36,619 bases of DNA, taken from assembly GCA_017539325.1 (NCBI GenBank), contig JAFYHD010000181.1, forward strand, positions 1-36,619. Reading direction: 5' to 3'. This DNA comes from a bacterium. Its GTDB lineage: Bacteria; Auribacterota; UBA3054. Positions 1-7,006 of the stretch are shown here, piece by piece. The notes under the pieces are model-generated. The model ran no database searches. It worked only from the letters and a program-made list of their open reading frames with translations, and was not told the origin of the DNA. The number at the start of each line of letters is the position of its first letter. Position 1 is the first letter of the stretch. The translations under genes and the position numbers were made by a program.

Positions 1-47
1 ACAGAGCCCGAGAAAAAGACCGCCTCTCTTAACGAGCCGGAAATTTT

Positions 48-1763
48 TTGATCGGCCTCGCTTCCAAGGATCATTTCGAAGCGGTCAGATCTTTCCTGGA
101 AAACAAAAGCGCCAAGAATGTGAAACTCCTCTACAAGGAGCCGCCCGTAATTGAAGCTGAGTTCTCAGCCTCTTTAGTCGCTTCGCTTGTCAAAATGAGC
201 GAAGTGATGAACGTTGAAAGGAAGGCCAAAAAGAAACTGATGAACGAAGTGGCCAGGACCGAAGGCCTCATGAACGTGGAGGCGGTGAACGAGACCGGCT
301 ACAAAGGGAAAGGCGTGACGGTCGTCGTTGCTGACACCGGCTTGGACAGCGGAGACTTTTCCAATATCCACGACGACTTCCAGGATAAAAACGTCATCGG
401 CGTCGTCGGCGAAGCCAACACCTCGAGAACCGACTGGAGCGACATCAACGGCCACGGGACGCACGTGGCGGGCTCCGCTACGGGCACGGGCGCCCACTAC
501 GGCGGCCGGTACGCCGGCACGGCACCGGAAGCCGACCTTTACTTCCTCTGCATCGGCGACAGTTCCGATTATCTGGTAGACATAACGGACGGCGACATAG
601 AGAGAGCCTATGCCGCCGGCGGCAGGGTCATAAACAACAGCTGGGGCTCGTCATCCTGGAATTACGGGGGCGAATATAATGCCGAAGCGCAGCGTTACGA
701 CACTATTTCAAGGCAGTATCCCGATCTGCTTTTGATCTTCGCCGCCGGGAACGAAAACTGCAAGATCGATCTGGAGAACAATTTCAGCCTTTCTTACGAG
801 GGCGTCACCAAGAACTGCCTGACGGTGGGCGCCTCGGAAAACTACCGCCCGGAGCTCTCCTACTACTACTACGGCATGCTTTTCGACGACATTGACATCG
901 ACGACCCCTATTTCTACGACCAGCCCGCCGAGCCGAACAACAAAACGCAGCAGGGCATGGCCTGCTTCTCAAGCCGCGGCCCCGCCAAGGACGGCCGCTC
1001 AAAACCCGACATCGTGGCGCCGGGCACCTGGATCTATTCTGTGGAATCGCTTTACGACGACACCAACGATGGCGAAAGAAGCTCCTGGTACACTTACAAG
1101 TTCGGCACTTCCATGGCCGCTCCCTTGACCGCCGGAGCCTGCGCCGACATCATCCAGTTCCTGAGGGAAAAGAAACAAATTCCCGCTCCCTCCTCCGCCC
1201 TTGTTAAAGCCGTGATAATAAACGGCGCCAGAAGCATGGGCAACGGCCAGTTCGACGACGCCGTCGAGATCCCAAGCGAAGTCCCCAACCACGTCAACGG
1301 CTTCGGACATGTCGACCTTGCTACCAGCCTAGTGCCCGCGGCGGGCGAACTCTTCGTAGCGGAAGGCTCCATAGAAGAGACCGGCAGCGAAGCGGCCTAT
1401 TCCTTCACCAAGGCCGGCGACGGTCCCCTTTCCGCCACGCTCTGCTGGAACGACTATCCCGGAACGCCCGGCGCGTACGTTGCCCTGGTCAACGATCTCG
1501 ACATCACCGTAACTGTTGGGGAAGACACCTATTATGCCGGTGGGAAAAATATCCACAACGATTTCCTCAACAACTGTGAGCGCGTCCAACTTAGTGACAT
1601 TCCTCCCAACAAAAAGGTCGAGATCAAAGTTTCCGGCTACAGCGTCATGGAAGGCCCCCAGAGTTTCGCGCTCTGCGTTTCCGGCGCTAACGCCGTTCCC
1701 GAACCGGCCTTCGCTTTCATCTCTTTACTTATCGCTATGCTTTTTATCAAAAAGGTTGGATAA
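48..1763 (+). CDS. Secreted subtilisin-like serine protease (S8) with PEP-CTERM anchor, 5' end missing
   Basis: This is a subtilase with a complete catalytic set: Asp in VVVADTGLDSGD, His in GHGTHVAGS, oxyanion Asn in AAGNEN and Ser in GTSMAAPLTAG. A beta-rich domain follows, and the protein ends in VPEP, a hydrophobic stretch and KK, which is the PEP-CTERM (exosortase) layout. It should be exported and processed at the cell surface. The TTG at 48 is not a convincing start. The neighbouring paralog has about 150 more N-terminal residues (signal peptide and prodomain), and bases 1-48 read well in another frame (TEPEKKTASLNEPEIF) before meeting TGA at 49. The true gene therefore probably begins upstream of the window and is frameshifted, or mis-sequenced, in the T run at 44-49. 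It ends 4 bp before the next subtilase, so the two are probably co-transcribed. The family call is sure; the 5' end is unresolved. Confidence 0.9.
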   Translation: MIGLASKDHFEAVRSFLENKSAKNVKLLYKEPPVIEAEFSASLVASLVKMSEVMNVERKAKKKLMNEVARTEGLMNVEAVNETGYKGKGVTVVVADTGLDSGDFSNIHDDFQDKNVIGVVGEANTSRTDWSDINGHGTHVAGSATGTGAHYGGRYAGTAPEADLYFLCIGDSSDYLVDITDGDIERAYAAGGRVINNSWGSSSWNYGGEYNAEAQRYDTISRQYPDLLLIFAAGNENCKIDLENNFSLSYEGVTKNCLTVGASENYRPELSYYYYGMLFDDIDIDDPYFYDQPAEPNNKTQQGMACFSSRGPAKDGRSKPDIVAPGTWIYSVESLYDDTNDGERSSWYTYKFGTSMAAPLTAGACADIIQFLREKKQIPAPSSALVKAVIINGARSMGNGQFDDAVEIPSEVPNHVNGFGHVDLATSLVPAAGELFVAEGSIEETGSEAAYSFTKAGDGPLSATLCWNDYPGTPGAYVALVNDLDITVTVGEDTYYAGGKNIHNDFLNNCERVQLSDIPPNKKVEIKVSGYSVMEGPQSFALCVSGANAVPEPAFAFISLLIAMLFIKKVG

Positions 1764-1767
1764 ACTC

Positions 1768-3900
1768 ATGAAAAAACTTTTCGCCATTCTCCTGCTTTAC
1801 TCTCTTTCTGTTCCCCTTTCAGCTGATCCCGGGCTGATCAGACTCGCCAACGCTGTGATCGATCCGTCTTCGCCTAAAATCGCCGGCACTGAAACGATCG
1901 GATCCTCCCCCACCGCCGAGGGCCAGTACCAGTTCATCGTGCAGCCGGAACGCAATTTCAGCGCGGCGGATATGCAGGAAATAGCCGCGCTCGGCTTGAA
2001 GAAGATCGGCCTCATTCCTCCCAACGCCTACATCTTCCTGGCCAGCAAGGATCAGATAAAAACTCTTGAAGAGATCTTCCCTCTTATTTATTGCGGCGAA
2101 TACAAACCGGAATACAAGATCGTCTCATTGGGATTCCAAAACAGGATCACGTCAACGGACGCTTCCGAAAAAGTTCTGTTGGGCCTTGCAACCATTGAAA
2201 GCTATGACGCGGTAGCGGAATTTTTGAAAGAGCGAAACGTCGCGGAATTCAAGCTGCTCCACAACGATCCTCCCGTCGTTGAGGTGAAGATCCCTCTTTC
2301 CCTGGTTCCTGATCTTTCGAAATTAAGCGGCGTTCTGTCCGTCGAACCCAAGCCTAAAAAGAAACTCATGAACGACGTCGCCAGATCCGGCGAGCTGATG
2401 AATGTCGATTCCGCCAACGAATCCGGTTATACCGGAAAGGGCGTTATGGTGATAGTGGCGGACACCGGTTTGGACAGCGGCGACCTTGCCACTATCCACG
2501 ACGACTTCCAGAACAAGAACGTCATAGGCGTCCTGGCTGAAAACAACGACAAAGCCGAGGATTGGCGCGACATACACGGACACGGTTCGCATGTAGCTGG
2601 TTCGGCGACCGGGACCGGCGCCCATGAAAACGGCAAATACGCCGGAACAGCCCGGGACGCGGACCTGTACTTCATACGCTTTCTGACCGACTCGGGTGAG
2701 ATTGTCGAACTTACGGACGGCGATATTTCAAAAGCTTACAACGCCGGCGGACGCGTAATGAACAACAGCTGGGGATCCGGCTACTCAGGTTTCAAGGGCG
2801 AATACAATTCCGAAGCGAAACTCTACGACAGTTTGAGCAGAAAATATCCCGATTTCCTCATATTATTCGCCGCGGGCAATGAAAATTACGAATTCAGCAC
2901 CAAAGATAATTGCACCCTCGGCATGGAAGCTGTGGCTAAAAATATTGTTACCGTCGGCGCCGCGGAAAGTTACCATCCGGAATTCACCACAACTTACGGT
3001 CAGCTTTACGGAAGAACTTTAGACTCCTCCAGTCCCTATTACAACGACAAGATTGGTGAACCGTACAACCAAACACAGCAAGGCATGGCCTGCTTTTCCA
3101 GCAGAGGCCCGGCAAAGGACGGCAGAGCAAAACCGGATATCGTAGCACCCGGCACCTGGATCAATTCTGTGAAATCCCTCTACGACGACATCAACCAGGG
3201 AGAGAGAAAATCTTATTACACTTACGATCACGGGACATCCATGGCCTCGCCTCTGACCGCCGGCTCCGCCGCCTGCGTTTTGCAGTATCTCAAAGAAAAC
3301 ACCGACATCGCCGCCCCCTCCTCCGCGCTCATTAAAGCTGTTCTGATCAACGGCGCCAGAAATATGGGCAAGGGGCAGTTCACCAACCGCACCGAGATCC
3401 CGGAAGTCACACCCAACTGCGTGAACGGTTTCGGACATGTCAACCTTAATGAGAGCCTTGATCCCTCCCGCGGCGAACTGTTCGCCATGGAAGGCACGAT
3501 TGAAGAAACCGGGAAGACCGTTTCCTATTTCTTCACCAAGGAAAGCGAGGGCCCTGTTTCCGCGACACTTTGCTGGACAGATTATCCCGGCACAGTGGGC
3601 GCGCAGCTAGCCTTGGTCAACGACCTTGACATAATCGTGAGCGACGGTGAGAACGAATATTATTCCGGCGGTCAAAGCGAATCCAACGATCACATCAACA
3701 ACATAGAGCGCTGCCAGGTCGGCGACTTCCCTGCTGGGAGCAGCATAGAAATCAGGGTTAGCGGCGTCAGCATCATGGAAGGACCCCAGGCCTTCGCGCT
3801 CTGCGTTTCCGGCGTGGACGAGGTCGTTCCTGAACCGGCCTCCTACGCGGTTATCCTCATTTTCATGGCATTCTTTACATTAGCAAGAGCCAGATCTTAA
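1768..3900 (+). CDS. Secreted subtilisin-like serine protease (S8) with PEP-CTERM anchor
   Basis: This is a 710-residue subtilase paralogous to the gene just upstream. The ATG at 1768 is chosen because it gives a clean signal peptide (MKKLFAILLLYSLSVPLSA) and follows the previous stop by 4 bp; the open frame extends further upstream only by overlapping that gene. After the signal come an N-terminal prodomain-like region (to about residue 220), then the catalytic domain with Asp in VADTGLDSGD, His in HGHGSHVAGS, Asn in AAGNEN and Ser in HGTSMASPLTAGS. A C-terminal beta domain and a VPEP, hydrophobic, RAR tail complete it, typical of PEP-CTERM proteins sorted by exosortase. No exosortase is in the window. 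The substrate is unknown. Its stop overlaps the stop of the convergent gene in a shared TTAA. Confidence 0.95.
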   Translation: MKKLFAILLLYSLSVPLSADPGLIRLANAVIDPSSPKIAGTETIGSSPTAEGQYQFIVQPERNFSAADMQEIAALGLKKIGLIPPNAYIFLASKDQIKTLEEIFPLIYCGEYKPEYKIVSLGFQNRITSTDASEKVLLGLATIESYDAVAEFLKERNVAEFKLLHNDPPVVEVKIPLSLVPDLSKLSGVLSVEPKPKKKLMNDVARSGELMNVDSANESGYTGKGVMVIVADTGLDSGDLATIHDDFQNKNVIGVLAENNDKAEDWRDIHGHGSHVAGSATGTGAHENGKYAGTARDADLYFIRFLTDSGEIVELTDGDISKAYNAGGRVMNNSWGSGYSGFKGEYNSEAKLYDSLSRKYPDFLILFAAGNENYEFSTKDNCTLGMEAVAKNIVTVGAAESYHPEFTTTYGQLYGRTLDSSSPYYNDKIGEPYNQTQQGMACFSSRGPAKDGRAKPDIVAPGTWINSVKSLYDDINQGERKSYYTYDHGTSMASPLTAGSAACVLQYLKENTDIAAPSSALIKAVLINGARNMGKGQFTNRTEIPEVTPNCVNGFGHVNLNESLDPSRGELFAMEGTIEETGKTVSYFFTKESEGPVSATLCWTDYPGTVGAQLALVNDLDIIVSDGENEYYSGGQSESNDHINNIERCQVGDFPAGSSIEIRVSGVSIMEGPQAFALCVSGVDEVVPEPASYAVILIFMAFFTLARARS

Positions 3901-4190
3901 TCCGTCCAAGTCATCTCTTTTTCGACTTCGTAAAACTTTTGGCCGTCCCAAATAGGGGCGTCAAGGAAAGCTTGCGCGCATTCTCCACGCTCTTTGCTTT
4001 CATGAGACCAAACATAGCCTTGACATAAAGGATCTTTTGAATCATAAGGCTCTTCAATCTCTAATGTTAGATGATGAATCCCATCTTCATACCATCCCTG
4101 AACAAAATATTTTTTCCCACGGAAAAGAAAATACATTTCAGTGCCGTAATATAAATTGTCGACAAATTCTTTTACATCTCCATCGATCAT
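3897..4190 (-). CDS. Small acidic hypothetical protein, possible immunity or antitoxin-like partner
   Basis: This is a 97-residue protein with no signal peptide or membrane segment, rich in acidic and aromatic residues (YYGTEMYFLFRGKKYFVQGW near residues 13-32, ending EVEKEMTWTD). I do not recognise a named domain. From memory, similar short proteins sit beside MGGRG-type proteins in Firmicutes mobile DNA, but this has not been verified here. Its ATG overlaps the stop of the upstream gene by 4 nt (ATGA-type), implying translational coupling and a shared job. The size, acidity and coupling to a basic small protein would fit an immunity or antitoxin role; that is inference only. The stop is nested with the stop of the convergent subtilase. 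Confidence 0.7.
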   Translation of the reverse strand: MIDGDVKEFVDNLYYGTEMYFLFRGKKYFVQGWYEDGIHHLTLEIEEPYDSKDPLCQGYVWSHESKERGECAQAFLDAPIWDGQKFYEVEKEMTWTD

Positions 4191-4555
4191 ATTTTTACTC
4201 CCACAAAATATTTTTTAAAGTGTTTTCTCATAGCTTTTGGCATCCTATGGGTGGTCCTGTTGAAATTGTCGTCGTAAGTATGATAATGTAGAACCGGTTT
4301 ATCTTTAGGACCTATTTTACCTTCCCTGTGATATGCCAATTCGTACCTTAATTTATGCTCTTTGTTGTAGAGTCTCATCTCGCGAAAAGTACCATCAGGA
4401 TTGAGTTTTATATAGGCCCAACTTGAATGCGATTCCTCCGGTAAGCTGTGTTTACCATTAAGTCCTGTCAGCACTTTTATTCCTTTGATTTTTCCGGAAG
4501 TCTTGTAAGTGTATCGAACATTTTTTCCGTTTGCATAAGTTCCGCGTCCTCCCAT
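4187..4555 (-). CDS. MGGRG-type small basic protein (phage or toxin-like)
   Basis: This is a 122-residue, strongly basic protein that opens with MGGRGTY and ends with a His/Lys-rich region (LHYHTYDD near residue 90, then RMPKAMRKHFKKYF). The MGGRG start and the later YNKEHKLRYELAYH and LHYHTY segments resemble small proteins found in Firmicutes phages and conjugative elements, sometimes as the tail of head-morphogenesis or toxin proteins. That resemblance is from memory and no search was run. It is the middle gene of a three-gene operon: 1 nt after the DUF4417 gene and overlapping the 97-residue gene by 4 nt. A nucleic-acid-binding or toxin role is possible from its charge and conserved His residues. 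No catalytic motif can be assigned. Confidence 0.65.
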   Translation of the reverse strand: MGGRGTYANGKNVRYTYKTSGKIKGIKVLTGLNGKHSLPEESHSSWAYIKLNPDGTFREMRLYNKEHKLRYELAYHREGKIGPKDKPVLHYHTYDDNFNRTTHRMPKAMRKHFKKYFVGVKI

Positions 4556-4556
4556 A

Positions 4557-5174
4557 TTATTTCTTGCTCCTATTATTATACTCTATCACTACAATTTCCC
4601 CATCCATACCCTTGAATGTTTTCCCGTAGCAAATAACTGTTTCTGGACTTATGATTCTCAACATTTCTTTATATCCGAGCATAAATTTATGCTCACTCTT
4701 TCTGCACCCTAGCGTACTGACAGCCACGACCGATCCTCTTTCCACTCCGTCAAAACAAAAATCAAAGCTTTGGCTGGTGCTCCAACTGATCGTGGGAATA
4801 ACACTTAATCCTTTTGACTGCCAATAAAAACCACACCAACGATTCTGCCCAACATTGCATATTTGCTGCCATAATGGCATTTCGGCATACAGAGAAAAAT
4901 CAGGCGTTAACACGAAGGCGTATTGAGAAAGTTTTTGAAAACTTCTGTCCGGATGACGAAACACATCTCTAAATCTATAATCATCCACAAAGAAGTGCAC
5001 TCCCTTTAACCTGTTCCCGTCACTATCATGCGGTTTCGTATCCGAATATGGGATAAGCTGGATTTTATCAATATCGATAGTCTGCCTTCTCACCAAAGGC
5101 AACTCATACTTACCCGTTTGTTCGGATGAATTTCTTAAAAACAGAGGATCTTTTCTCATAATTTTAGCATTCAT
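4557..5174 (-). CDS. DUF4417 family protein
   Basis: This is a 205-residue protein that matches the DUF4417 pattern as I know it. It has an IQLIPYSD entry, then VHFFVDDYRFRDVFRHPD, LTPDFSLYAEMPLWQQICN, a central GLSVIPTISWSTSQSFDFCFDG, VVAVSTLGC, and a C-terminal PETVICYG. Members are common in phages, conjugative elements and other mobile DNA; the molecular function is unknown. It is the first gene of a tight minus-strand operon with the MGGRG-type and 97-residue proteins. The operon is visibly AT-richer than the proteases on one side and the housekeeping genes on the other, which together with the family distribution suggests horizontal acquisition. No strong Shine-Dalgarno is seen before the ATG at 5174. 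Confidence 0.8.
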   Translation of the reverse strand: MNAKIMRKDPLFLRNSSEQTGKYELPLVRRQTIDIDKIQLIPYSDTKPHDSDGNRLKGVHFFVDDYRFRDVFRHPDRSFQKLSQYAFVLTPDFSLYAEMPLWQQICNVGQNRWCGFYWQSKGLSVIPTISWSTSQSFDFCFDGVERGSVVAVSTLGCRKSEHKFMLGYKEMLRIISPETVICYGKTFKGMDGEIVVIEYNNRSKK

Positions 5175-5396
5175 ATTTAATGCACTGTTTAAAACTATGC
5201 ATTGTAATTATCCTCATTGTAAATCGATCTATGTTTACTTTTTGTTATTTTTGTTTATCGCTTAATGAAACGAAAAATTATTTATCTTTGAGCATGTTTA
5301 TAAGAACAACCGGATGAAAATTAGGGATTTTACACTTCTCTGCTTTGGAGATTTTCTGTATTGGCAATTAAGTTCCGAATTCTTTTTTCCCACTTG

Positions 5397-5423
5397 CGCT
5401 ATGTCTTTTTATAGCGTTTTTTT
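5397..5423 (+). terminator. Orphan intrinsic terminator
   Basis: The arms CGCTAT (5397-5402) and ATAGCG (5411-5416) pair perfectly around an 8-nt loop and are followed by seven T residues (5417-5423). The T tract is on the plus-strand side only, so it acts on plus-strand transcripts. No plus-strand gene ends nearby: the closest is the subtilase stopping at 3900. It therefore either ends a small RNA or shields the promoter just downstream. Confidence 0.6.
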
Positions 5424-5440
5424 AATCTCTTGCGTTTACG

Positions 5441-5468
5441 TTGAATTTATTGTGAAATGAGGGATAAT
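5441..5468 (+). promoter_or_regulatory. Sigma70-like promoter for the AlbA_2-type regulator
   Basis: TTGAAT (5441-5446) and GATAAT (5463-5468) are spaced by 16 bp. They lie just upstream of the ATG at 5491, which has a GGAG Shine-Dalgarno at 5481-5484. The implied leader is very short. Confidence 0.5.
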
Positions 5469-5490
5469 AACCATAAACCTGGAGTGATAT

Positions 5491-6888
5491 ATGCAGCAGC
5501 AAGAGAATCAAAACATCGAATATAAGGAGATCTGGAGAGACGAGTGCCTGAAATGGATATGCGGCTTTGCCAACGCTCATGGCGGAACCATCTATGTCGG
5601 AGTCAATGATTCCGGCAAAGTTATTGGCCTGCAAAATGTCAGAAAACTTATGGAGGATATTCCAAATAAGATCCAATCCAGTTTAGGGATCATAGCTGAC
5701 GTAAACAAACATACAGAGAATGGGCTGGACTACATCGAAATAATAGTTGAGCCGAGCTCTTTCCCAATCAGTTATCACGGCGAGTTCCACTATCGCTGCG
5801 GAAACACAAAACAGCAGCTTAGAGGAATGGCCTTATCGGAATTTGTCATGCGTAAACTTGGCGTCCACTGGGAGGACGGAACAGTAGATAACTTAACTGT
5901 TGATGATCTGGACGAGGAAAGCTTTAGGATATTTAAGAGAGAAGCTCTTCGCAAAAAACGAATGACCAAGGAAGAACTTGACATTCCCAGAGAAGAACTC
6001 CTTAACAAACTGCAGCTAATGGAAAACGGCAAGTTGAGACGATCAGCGGTACTTTTGTTCTACCACGATCCTTCGATCCTTCAGAACGGCACTCATGTTC
6101 AGGTTGGTAAATTCGCCAACAGGGTAGATATTTTATACCACGACATGCTGGAAGGATCTTTGATAACGACGGCTGACAAAATTGTTGACTTGATTTTCTT
6201 AAAGTATTTGAAAGCAAAAATTACTTTTGAGCATGACAGACGAATGGAAACATACCCGTACGCTCGCGAAGCCGTTCGCGAGGCAGTATTCAACGCTATG
6301 ATACACAATTGCTACATTCCGGGAACTCCCATACAGATACGCATCGACGAGGACGAGATGATGATAAGCAATACCTGCGTTCTGCCTGAGGGATGGGATT
6401 TGGATTCTTTCATGACCAAACACTCTTCAAAACCATATAATCCCAATGTGGCAAAAGTTTTTTATCTCGCCGGATATATTGAGCATTGGGGACGAGGAAT
6501 CGAAAATATCTTTGACGCTTGCAAGAAACTCGGAGCCGAACCTCCGGTGTACGAATTAATTGGATATACCTTGCAAGTACATTTGAAGGCGTTAAAAAGT
6601 GCGTTGATTGATGAGCAAAAACTTTCAGATGTCGGGAAGGATGTCGGGAAGGATGTCGGGAAGGATGTCGGGAAGGATGTCGGGAAGGATGTCGGGAAGG
6701 ATGTCGGGTTAGCCAACAAAATTATCGGATTAATTCTGAATAACCCAAAAATAACAATTCCAGAAATTGCCAAAAAAATAGAAGTAACATCAAGAACCAT
6801 TGAGCGAGAAATTAAAAAATTACGAGAAAGTGGATATTTAGTTCGTGTAGGTGGCAGAACCTTTGGACATTGGGAAGTCAAAGATTAG
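5491..6888 (+). CDS. AlbA_2/Schlafen-type ATP-binding transcriptional regulator with DVGK repeat
   Basis: This 465-residue protein has three parts. An N-terminal AlbA_2 (Schlafen AAA_4) domain begins at NIEYKE and includes WICGFANAHGGTIYVGVNDSG. A middle domain of the RecG-like/HATPase_c_4 type contains YPYAREAVREAVFNAMIHNCY and GRGIENIFDACKKLG. A C-terminal winged helix contains ITIPEIAKKIEVTSRTIERE. Such proteins are often annotated as putative transcriptional regulators or wrongly as RecG helicases; their ligand is usually unknown. The linker before the winged helix is six perfect DVGK units plus DVG, encoded by an identical 12-bp DNA repeat. The ATG is supported by GGAG six bases upstream. 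It stands alone between an accessory operon and convergent priA. Confidence 0.85.
   Translation: MQQQENQNIEYKEIWRDECLKWICGFANAHGGTIYVGVNDSGKVIGLQNVRKLMEDIPNKIQSSLGIIADVNKHTENGLDYIEIIVEPSSFPISYHGEFHYRCGNTKQQLRGMALSEFVMRKLGVHWEDGTVDNLTVDDLDEESFRIFKREALRKKRMTKEELDIPREELLNKLQLMENGKLRRSAVLLFYHDPSILQNGTHVQVGKFANRVDILYHDMLEGSLITTADKIVDLIFLKYLKAKITFEHDRRMETYPYAREAVREAVFNAMIHNCYIPGTPIQIRIDEDEMMISNTCVLPEGWDLDSFMTKHSSKPYNPNVAKVFYLAGYIEHWGRGIENIFDACKKLGAEPPVYELIGYTLQVHLKALKSALIDEQKLSDVGKDVGKDVGKDVGKDVGKDVGKDVGLANKIIGLILNNPKITIPEIAKKIEVTSRTIEREIKKLRESGYLVRVGGRTFGHWEVKD
6628..6708 (+). repeat. Perfect 12-bp tandem repeat in coding sequence
   Basis: The unit GATGTCGGGAAG is repeated six times without mismatch (6628-6699), followed by a partial GATGTCGGG (6700-6708). 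It encodes DVGK units. Because 12 bp is four codons, gain or loss of units keeps the frame and only changes linker length between the sensor part and the winged helix. Confidence 0.95.
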
Positions 6889-6894
6889 TATTTT

Positions 6895-6930
6895 AAAGTA
6901 TCAAAGTGATACTTTGGATGATACTTTGGA
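6895..6930. repeat. Overlapping inverted and direct repeats just after the regulator gene
   Basis: AAAGTATCA (6895-6903) and TGATACTTT (6907-6915) form a perfect 9-bp inverted repeat with a 3-nt spacer. TGATACTTTGGA then occurs twice in tandem (6907-6918 and 6919-6930). The block starts 6 bp after the regulator's stop. It could be a protein-binding site or a weak terminator; no T tract follows. Confidence 0.75.
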
Positions 6931-6947
6931 GACATAAAACTTTCGTA

Positions 6948-6971
6948 ATTTTATTGTCTGAACAATAAAAT
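6948..6971. terminator. Hairpin between convergent genes, possible bidirectional terminator
   Basis: The arms ATTTTATTGT (6948-6957) and ACAATAAAAT (6962-6971) are perfectly complementary around the loop CTGA. The hairpin sits between the stop of the plus-strand regulator (6888) and the stop of minus-strand priA (7007). The stem is AT-rich and has no separate T tract, so its strength as a terminator is uncertain. Confidence 0.45.
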
Positions 6972-7006
6972 ATGGTGATCTTTTCGTTAAATTATAGCAA
7001 TTGCGC

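Larger units (their letters stand above)
5175..5490. other. AT-rich intergenic region between divergent genes
   Basis: This 316-bp stretch separates the minus-strand DUF4417 operon from the plus-strand AlbA_2-type regulator. No convincing ORF is present. It holds a plus-strand intrinsic terminator (5397-5423) with no gene upstream of it on that strand, and a sigma70-like promoter (5441-5468) for the regulator. The region from about 5200 to 5396 is AT-rich and could hold a short untranslated RNA ended by that terminator. The promoter of the DUF4417 operon must also lie here but I cannot place it with confidence. Confidence 0.6.

Noticed and set aside
1516-1767. Upstream extension of the second subtilase's open frame
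   Set aside because: It lies inside the first subtilase in a different frame and lacks a signal peptide; the ATG at 1768 gives a proper one.
6462-6881. Minus-strand frame with (FPTS) repeats
   Set aside because: It is the antisense reading of the DVGK repeat in the regulator gene.
5491-6888. RecG helicase
   Set aside because: The protein has an AlbA_2 domain and an HATPase_c_4-like region but no helicase Walker A or DEAD-type box; the RecG label is a common misannotation.
3897-6971. A complete prophage or integrative element
   Set aside because: Only small accessory genes are present; no integrase, transposase, terminase, structural gene or flanking attachment repeats were found.
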